Of a stretch of 64,000 nucleotides of DNA, positions 58,640-64,000 are shown in pieces; the stretch's first letter is position 1, and every line of letters starts with the position of its first letter. The notes beneath the pieces were generated by a model. The model ran no database searches, was not told the DNA's origin, and worked only from the letters and a program-made list of their open reading frames with translations. The stretch is from Isoetes taiwanensis. Taxonomy: Eukaryota > Streptophyta > Lycopodiopsida > Isoetales > Isoetaceae. Position numbers and translations under genes: made by a program. Location: NCBI GenBank assembly GCA_021234155.1, contig JAJEKV010000010.1:15506275-15570274 (forward strand), read 5' to 3'.

Positions 58640-59329
58640 AGGAGTTACTCCATCCAGCCAGACATTCTTCGTCTGCTCCAGAGAAAGAGAAGTACGTTCC
58701 GCACCGCACAAAGGGGCTCAAGTTCTATGGAAGAACGACCAGACCAGAATGGAGAGGAAAAATTTTTCGATGTGCGAATTGGCCTATTTTCCAATGAACC
58801 CATCTCTCTTGAATCTAACAGGTAATGCATAAACTAGACTATTTCTTACATTGTATCTTCCATCTTACCAAACTGCTTACAACATAAAAGACAAATATAA
58901 CCAACAAATTATTCAATGGTTGTCTATTTCTTTGTTGTTGTTTATTTCTTTGTTGTTGTTTTGTACAAGCCTTTGACATATTCACCAGCCAAAACATATG
59001 ATTCAATAGGAACCATCGTAAATGATCACAGATGTGCATGCTGTTATATGTGCATTTTTAGTCACAGATACGCCCTGAACCAGCCAAAACATGCCTTTGT
59101 GGTCACCAGAAATTTCAGCCTCTTATTGGGCATTCCCAGATGAGATGAAATGAAATGAACTTTGCTCTTGCATTGGATCAGACAATTGGATCAGACAATA
59201 TTCATCGGTCATTTATACATTTCATGAATAATTTAGTACTTTACAAAAGAGATTGCAATTGCACCTCATACATGCAAACTCAATACATAGTCCATGATAG
59301 TATCTCGAAAGGCATAACCATCTTTGTTA

Positions 59330-60570
59330 TAACTTCTAGATCGTTATCGGCAATATCCTGGATCATGAGAATACTTAGTTGCATCAAAATCTTCATAAAA
59401 CCTGTCCCCTCTATCCACTATGATATTGTGTAAAATACAAAATGCAACAATTGTGTTACTCAATTTCTGAGGAGACCCTCGATAGATGCGTTTAGTGAGA
59501 AGTCTTTATTGCCGTTTGAATATTCCAAAAGACCATTCAACGACAATCCTAGTTGATGAATGCATGAAATTGTAATTTACCAACAAAATTCTTGGGAAAT
59601 GGTACTAATCAACCTGGAACATAATCATAACCGTGCAATCAAGTATTCAGGAATGTCATCAAAGGGCGTGTTGAAGAGAGGACCATTCAACCTACTGCCA
59701 CTACGCACTAATTGCATAAATCCTGAATTTGACCAAACTCTCCTGTCACTAACACATCCAGGAAATCCAACAAAAATGTCCAGAAACCTACTCTTCATGT
59801 CCACAATTGCTTGCATTGTCATGGAGTATGCTCCTTTCCAATCATAATAATCTGCGGGATTGCCATTGCTAGGTAATTCGCACGGTATGTGTGTACAATC
59901 TACTGCGTCAACACAATTAGGGAAGCCATGGCACCTTCTAAAGCCAGCTTTAACTTCTTCTAAGTCACTCCCTTCAGGCCATGATATAAAACTGTGAGCG
60001 TTCTTAATAAGACTGACAATGAAGTTATCAAATATTTTGATGCATGTAGGCTTTTCAATTCCAATCCGAGATTCCACTCCAAGAATCACCACTATCCAAT
60101 TTGCGAAGAGCCAATGCTACCTGTTTCTCAACTGATATATTTCTTTCCTTAATTGTGTTCAAACCTGGAGGTGGATACTTCTGCAAGTCCTCTTCAACCA
60201 AGCTGCAAACGTATTCAAAAGTTGGAACAGACAACCTGAAAAATCTTTCTACCTCAATGGATCATTCTGCATAAATGTCGCGGCCAAACATGTTCCACCA
60301 ATGTAGTGATCTAGGTTTGATGTAATAAGGGCCTATCTCCCTCCCTTTTAATTCTTGAAAAGATGATTCTCTGTCTATGAAAAGCAAAATTGCAGTACTC
60401 ACATTTGTCACTTCCAATAAGGATGCCAAGAAGGCCTTCTCAAGTGAATTCTCCAAAGATGACATGATTTCTTCACTGTCTGTAAATTGGATTGAAGCTA
60501 ATTGTAAAAGAAGATTAACTATACTACCGAAAACCTATGACAACACTGTTCCAATCACCATCAAGCATTG
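59330..60570 (-). pseudogene. PIF/Harbinger (HARBI1-like) transposase, copy 1
   Basis: Minus strand pieces in order: YYIKPRSLHWWNMFGRDI near the N terminus, SLIKNAHSFISWPEGS, FRRCHGFPNCVDAVDCTHIP (first catalytic Asp), ADYYDWKGAYSMTMQAIVD, FVGFPGCVSDRRVWSNS (second Asp), then after a break YDYVPG, TRIVVEWSFGIFKRQ (Glu) and LLTKRIYRG, LSNTIVAFCILHNI. This is the complete DDE nuclease of plant PIF/Harbinger elements. Frameshifts near 60100 and 60250 and stops near 59620 and 59520 inactivate it. No terminal inverted repeats were identified. Confidence 0.8.
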
Positions 60571-60929
60571 CCTTTGTGGATTCATAGTTCCTGATGAAGC
60601 CAGAAACTCTACCCGATCACATCAGCCAGATCACAGCAGAATGACCTGCCCGACCACATCTGCTGGATGACAGAGGAAAAAAAAGTGCGCCCAATTCTGG
60701 CGCTAATTTTTTTTTGGCTTGCGTGGACATGACGTGGGCGGTTACTGTCGACAGGAACATGTGACCCGAATAAAAAGGTAAGGTCAATGTCAACAGGGAA
60801 AAATTCTTGTTGACGGCATACGGAGTCTTCCAAGGAAACAAAATAGCATAGCAAGACATACATGCGCTATGATTTGAACCACTGCACTGCAATTTAGCTG
60901 CTGAGTCCGAGCTCAAAATCGGCCACTAA

Positions 60930-61707
60930 TTCAACTACGGAGGGAGAGTCCCTGCTAAGCGGAGCTACTGGGGTCCCCATAGCGGGCTAGGCTTATGGCC
61001 GATCACTTCAAGTGGGCCGAGCATGGGTCCGACACCCTCTGGGGCAATGGTGTCGCCCTGCCTCTCAAGGGCTGCGGTGGACTTTGGCTCTTGTTTTGGG
61101 GGTTAAGTCGAGGGTAAGAATCGTGTGTCGCCACGATTCTCTAACCGCCTGTGGAACCTCTAGACCCCGGGAAGAGGAAACAGAACCCTTCCTGCCTCGA
61201 CAGACCGGGGAGATGCAACCTGGAGCAGTCCCAATGGGTGATACCATGAGATTGCATATACGGAAGGCTAGAGTCATACCAGAGCCCGATCTAGCCCATT
61301 TGCAAAGTATGCACAAGAGGGACGGGTGGAGTGGTCAACCCTAGCCATTGTCTCGCGCTAGCTTTGCCATTGTTATGACTAGGTCTACTCTATCTTGTAG
61401 CCTAGCCGTCAGTCTACCTCCCCATGAGTCCGAGCCTTGGGTAGGAGCTCTCATGTTTTACGGCATATGTTTATCTCTATTGTATCTTTGGAAATATGGA
61501 TGTGCTACCGTGTAGTTCAATGTATTGTTGTTGCTAATTCTGACGCTGTTTATGCTTCCGCTATTATAGGAGCCCATAGGCTTCGTGTCCCCTTCCCGCA
61601 CAAGGGTTACCCTGGAGTGCGGGATAGACAGAGGGCCCCTGCGGTCGAAGGACCGGATGGGGGATTTCCTACGGAGTGTACGTCCGGGGGCCGTATATTT
61701 TGTAGGG
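60930..61707. other. GC-rich block between the Harbinger copies
   Basis: Markedly higher GC than its surroundings, with words such as GGGGGTTAAGTCGAGGGTAA and GAATCGTG...CACGATTC (a stem at 61115-61140). It ends exactly where the second transposase is cut. Composition and the mitochondrial insert 2 kb away suggest organellar intron or spacer DNA, but I found no gene or group II domain V to prove it. Confidence 0.35.
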
Positions 61708-62497
61708 AGCGTCACACTGACACACCCTGGAAACCCAATAAAAATGTCCAGAAACCTAGATTTCATGTCCACTATTGCTTGCATTGTCATGGAGTAATCT
61801 GCGGGATTTCCATTGCTTGGTAACTCACACGGAGTACAATCCAATGCACCCACACAATTGGGGAAGCCATGGCACCTTCTAAATCCAGCTTTAACTTCCT
61901 CTAAATCATTCCCTTCAGGCCGTGATATAGAATTGTGAGCCTTATTAATAAGAGTGCTAATGAACAAATCAAATATTTTTATACATGTAGGCTTGGCTAT
62001 TCCACCCCAAGAATCGCCACTAGCCAATTTGCGAATAGCCAATGCTACCTATTTCTCAACTGATATATACCTGGAGGTGGATACTTCTGCATATCATCTT
62101 CAACCAAGTTGCAAACATACTCGAAAGTTGGAACTGACAACCTAAAAAACTCTTTCCACCTCAATGGATCATTGTGCATAACATCACGGCTAAACATATT
62201 CCACCAATATAATGATCTAGGCTTGATGTAATAAGGGCCTGCCTCTCTCCCTTTCAGTTCTTGATCCATGTCTTTGAAAAGCAAAATTGCAATACTTACA
62301 TTTGTCAACTCCAAAAAGGATGCCAAGAATGCGTTCTCAAGCGAATTCTCCAAAGATGACACAATTTCTTCACTGTCTGTTAATTGCATTGAAGCTAATT
62401 GTAAAACAATATTTACAATAGTACCAAAAATTTGTAGCAGGATTGTTCCAATCACCAGCAAGCAATGTTGCGGATTCATAATTTCTGATAGCAGCAA
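61708..62497 (-). pseudogene. PIF/Harbinger transposase, copy 2 (C-terminally truncated)
   Basis: Starts near 62497 with SEIMNPQHCLLVIGT, then YYIKPRSLYWWNMFSRDV, DPLRWKEFFRLSVPTFEYVC, KLASGDSWGGIAKPTC, FRRCHGFPNCVGALDCTPC and FIGFPGCVS, where the GC-rich block interrupts it. The second and third catalytic acids are lost and there is a frame change near 62045. It has about 80% visible identity to copy 1 and the same orientation, so the pair is probably a tandem duplication or two related insertions. Confidence 0.75.
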
Positions 62498-62924
62498 TGG
62501 CCTCTGCCGAATATCTCTGCCAGATCACCTCTGCCGGATCACACAGGGAAAAAAAGTGCGCCCAATTTGCTGGCGCCAATTTCTTTTTGCGAATGTGGAC
62601 ATGACTTGGAAGCCTTGGTGTTGATGGTAACATGTGACCCTAACAAAACAATAACGCTAATGTCAAGAGGAAAAAATCCGAAATGACGGCATCATGTGAC
62701 CTGACCCTAAAGGGGGTTGCCTCTATTTTAGTGACTTCTATTTTAGAACTACAATGCTGTATAAGGATTCTCTGTGCTTAATCAAAATCGGCTTCTCCCT
62801 GGTATCATTTTGGCTTTATTTCCTAATCAGGTCTTTGCCAGTAGAAGGTCTTTACCATTGCGAAGCTTATTGCGAAGCTTCTTTTGTTAGATGGCAATAC
62901 AGGAAATGGAAAAGATAAAAAATC

Positions 62925-63945
62925 TCAATGCAACAGAACAGAACAGGGTTGTTTATTTACAGCAAATGTTGTTTTCATCTTCCCCAAAATACATTGATGA
63001 CTTGATTTATGACCTTGCATCTTACCGCTGCTGCTGCTGCTACTGTTGTAATAGCTGCCACTGCTTCTATCAGAAGCTCTAATCTTAAACGTATGCTTGA
63101 GCATTCTTCTTTCATCGCGTGATACGGCTGGGATTGGAATTAAACCTTGGAGCATTTGCAATATCTGGGTCATAAAAGGTCGTGCCATTTGGTCTTGCTG
63201 CACGCATAAAAGTGCAATCTTTAATACCCTTTTAGCTTGCTTTGCATGTGCTGATGTCTGAATGGCCATGTTGATGAGAGCAGAAGAGATGAGTTCTTCA
63301 CTTTGATCATCAATTGCATCACTCATCAATGATACGACGGATCTTTTTTTTTTTGTCATTTCGGGATCTCAAATAATACCATCCCATAGCGTAAACATCG
63401 TTTTTTCTCAGTAACCATACACGCAAGCCAATCGGAAGCAAGATAGCACGGGGTGCCTCTCATGGTGTTTGTCATAGCATTGCTTTGATCCTGTCCATGA
63501 ATTTAGAAAAGCCAAAGTACGCTACTCTTGGACAAAAATTTGCATCAAGAAGAATGTTCTGAGGCTTCAAGTCCAAGTGTAAAATTTTGTGTTTGCATCC
63601 TTCATGCAAATATGCCATGGCCTGTGTCACACCATTAATAATGTCAAATCTGACATCCCAACTTAATGGAGATGAAACATTACCAAATATCCAGTCAGAC
63701 AATGAACCATTTACTATGTATGGATAGACAAGAATTCTGTGCGACTCTTCAAAACAATAACCAAGAAGTTCAACCAGGTTTAAGTGATGTAGTTTCCCTA
63801 GTATAGATATCTCAGCAGCAAATTCTTCTGTTTTATGGCTGGATGGTTTTAAGAGTTTCACTGCAACTTCATCTCCATTAGAAAGAGTTCCTTTATAGAC
63901 AGTGGCAAATCCCCCTACACCAATAAGGGTCTATTCAGACCAGCC
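62925..63945 (-). pseudogene. Receptor-like kinase domain, decayed
   Basis: Minus strand: LIGVGGFATVYKG (Gly loop), VAVKLLKPSS (Lys), LHHLNLVELLGYCFEESHR, HLDLKPQNILLDANFCP (catalytic loop), AYFGFSK where DFG is expected, then in another frame NTMRGTPCYLASDWLACMVT, and in a third frame the end of the domain (ALLCVQQDQMARPFMTQILQ) with a Ser-rich tail. It resembles plant lectin-type or LRK10-like receptor kinases. Two frame changes (near 63475 and 63360, at an A run), DFG to YFG and APEW to ASDW show that it is dead. Extracellular and membrane parts are not in the window. Confidence 0.8.
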
Positions 63946-64000
63946 ATTAAGTTAGGTTAAGTTAGCATTTTTAACCACAACACTCTTCACACCACAAGTT

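Larger units (their letters stand above)
57820..58830 (+). other. Mitochondrial DNA insertion (NUMT)
   Basis: Holds a mitochondrial-type tRNA-Glu, a class II tRNA and the 3' third of cox3, all on the + strand within 820 bp, with a more GC-balanced composition than the flanks. The long ORF across 58139-58825 is the unedited organellar sequence plus flanks and not a nuclear gene. DNA after the cox3 end (58640-58825) may include another organellar reading frame that I cannot name. Outer borders are estimates. Confidence 0.75.

Noticed and set aside
58139-58825. 228-codon ORF as a nuclear protein-coding gene
   Set aside because: It runs through a tRNA and then unedited cox3 in frame; openness is explained by organellar coding sequence and GC content.
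60930-61707. Group II intron or rRNA gene in the GC-rich block
   Set aside because: No GUGYG start, no domain V AGC/GNRA hairpin and no rRNA core words were found; left as unassigned.

Overview
The window looks like nuclear DNA of a land plant with a large, transposon-packed genome. The plant evidence is a B3-domain transcription factor gene, a receptor-like kinase relic, a PPR relic, a plant-type PIF/Harbinger transposase and relics of eL24, a WD40 protein and acyl-CoA oxidase. A mitochondrial insertion carries a cox3 piece whose genomic codons differ from the conserved protein almost only by C where U is expected, at more than 20 sites in about 85 codons. That editing load points to a seed-free vascular plant, most likely a heterosporous lycophyte such as Isoetes; a fern is possible. 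The species is inference.

The main content is a multi-gene Penelope-like retroelement (PLE) in several copies. Copy A is on + (15.6-25.7 kb), a second long-terminal segment B2 is on + (25.8-29.2 kb), copy C is on - (42.3-49.4 kb), a terminal fragment is on - (1.9-3.4 kb), and an RT scrap lies at the left edge. Reading along the element: a long pseudo-LTR (about 2.9 kb) holds exon 1, coding a small acidic protein with a SAP-like helix pair. Exon 1 ends at a CAG|GT donor, and intron 1 contains two conserved RNA structures. The pseudo-LTR ends inside that intron, at a TA-rich point. The body then gives ORF2 (about 530-545 residues, unrecognised family), a second short intron, the RT (about 700 residues, PLE signatures, no GIY-YIG nuclease seen), and paired hairpins where the 3' pseudo-LTR begins. 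Copy A also holds an apparently intact three-exon B3 gene, antisense, between RT and the 3' hairpins; copy C lacks it. Copy C has open ORF2 and RT frames but a truncated 5' pseudo-LTR; the RT of copy A carries one frameshift.

The rest is layered repeats. 0.2-6.7 kb: three 1.67-kb elements made of AGATTC words repeated about every 11 bp. 6.75-15.6 kb and 29.2-42.3 kb: two large TA-bounded elements (called X here) with matching ends and host-gene fragments inside. 49.4-51.4 kb: two AGATTC-type units containing tRNA-like Pol III boxes. 51.4-54.8 kb: pyrimidine-rich DNA with a degenerate tandem hairpin repeat. 56.9-64 kb: a possible Myb-like Harbinger partner ORF, the mitochondrial insertion (tRNA-Glu, a class II tRNA, cox3), two broken Harbinger transposases with a GC-rich block between them, and a decayed receptor-like kinase. 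Almost every boundary between elements lies in a (TA)n tract.

All calls come from reading the sequence; no database search was run. Exon ends in the PLE and B3 gene are inferred from splice signals and frame continuity.
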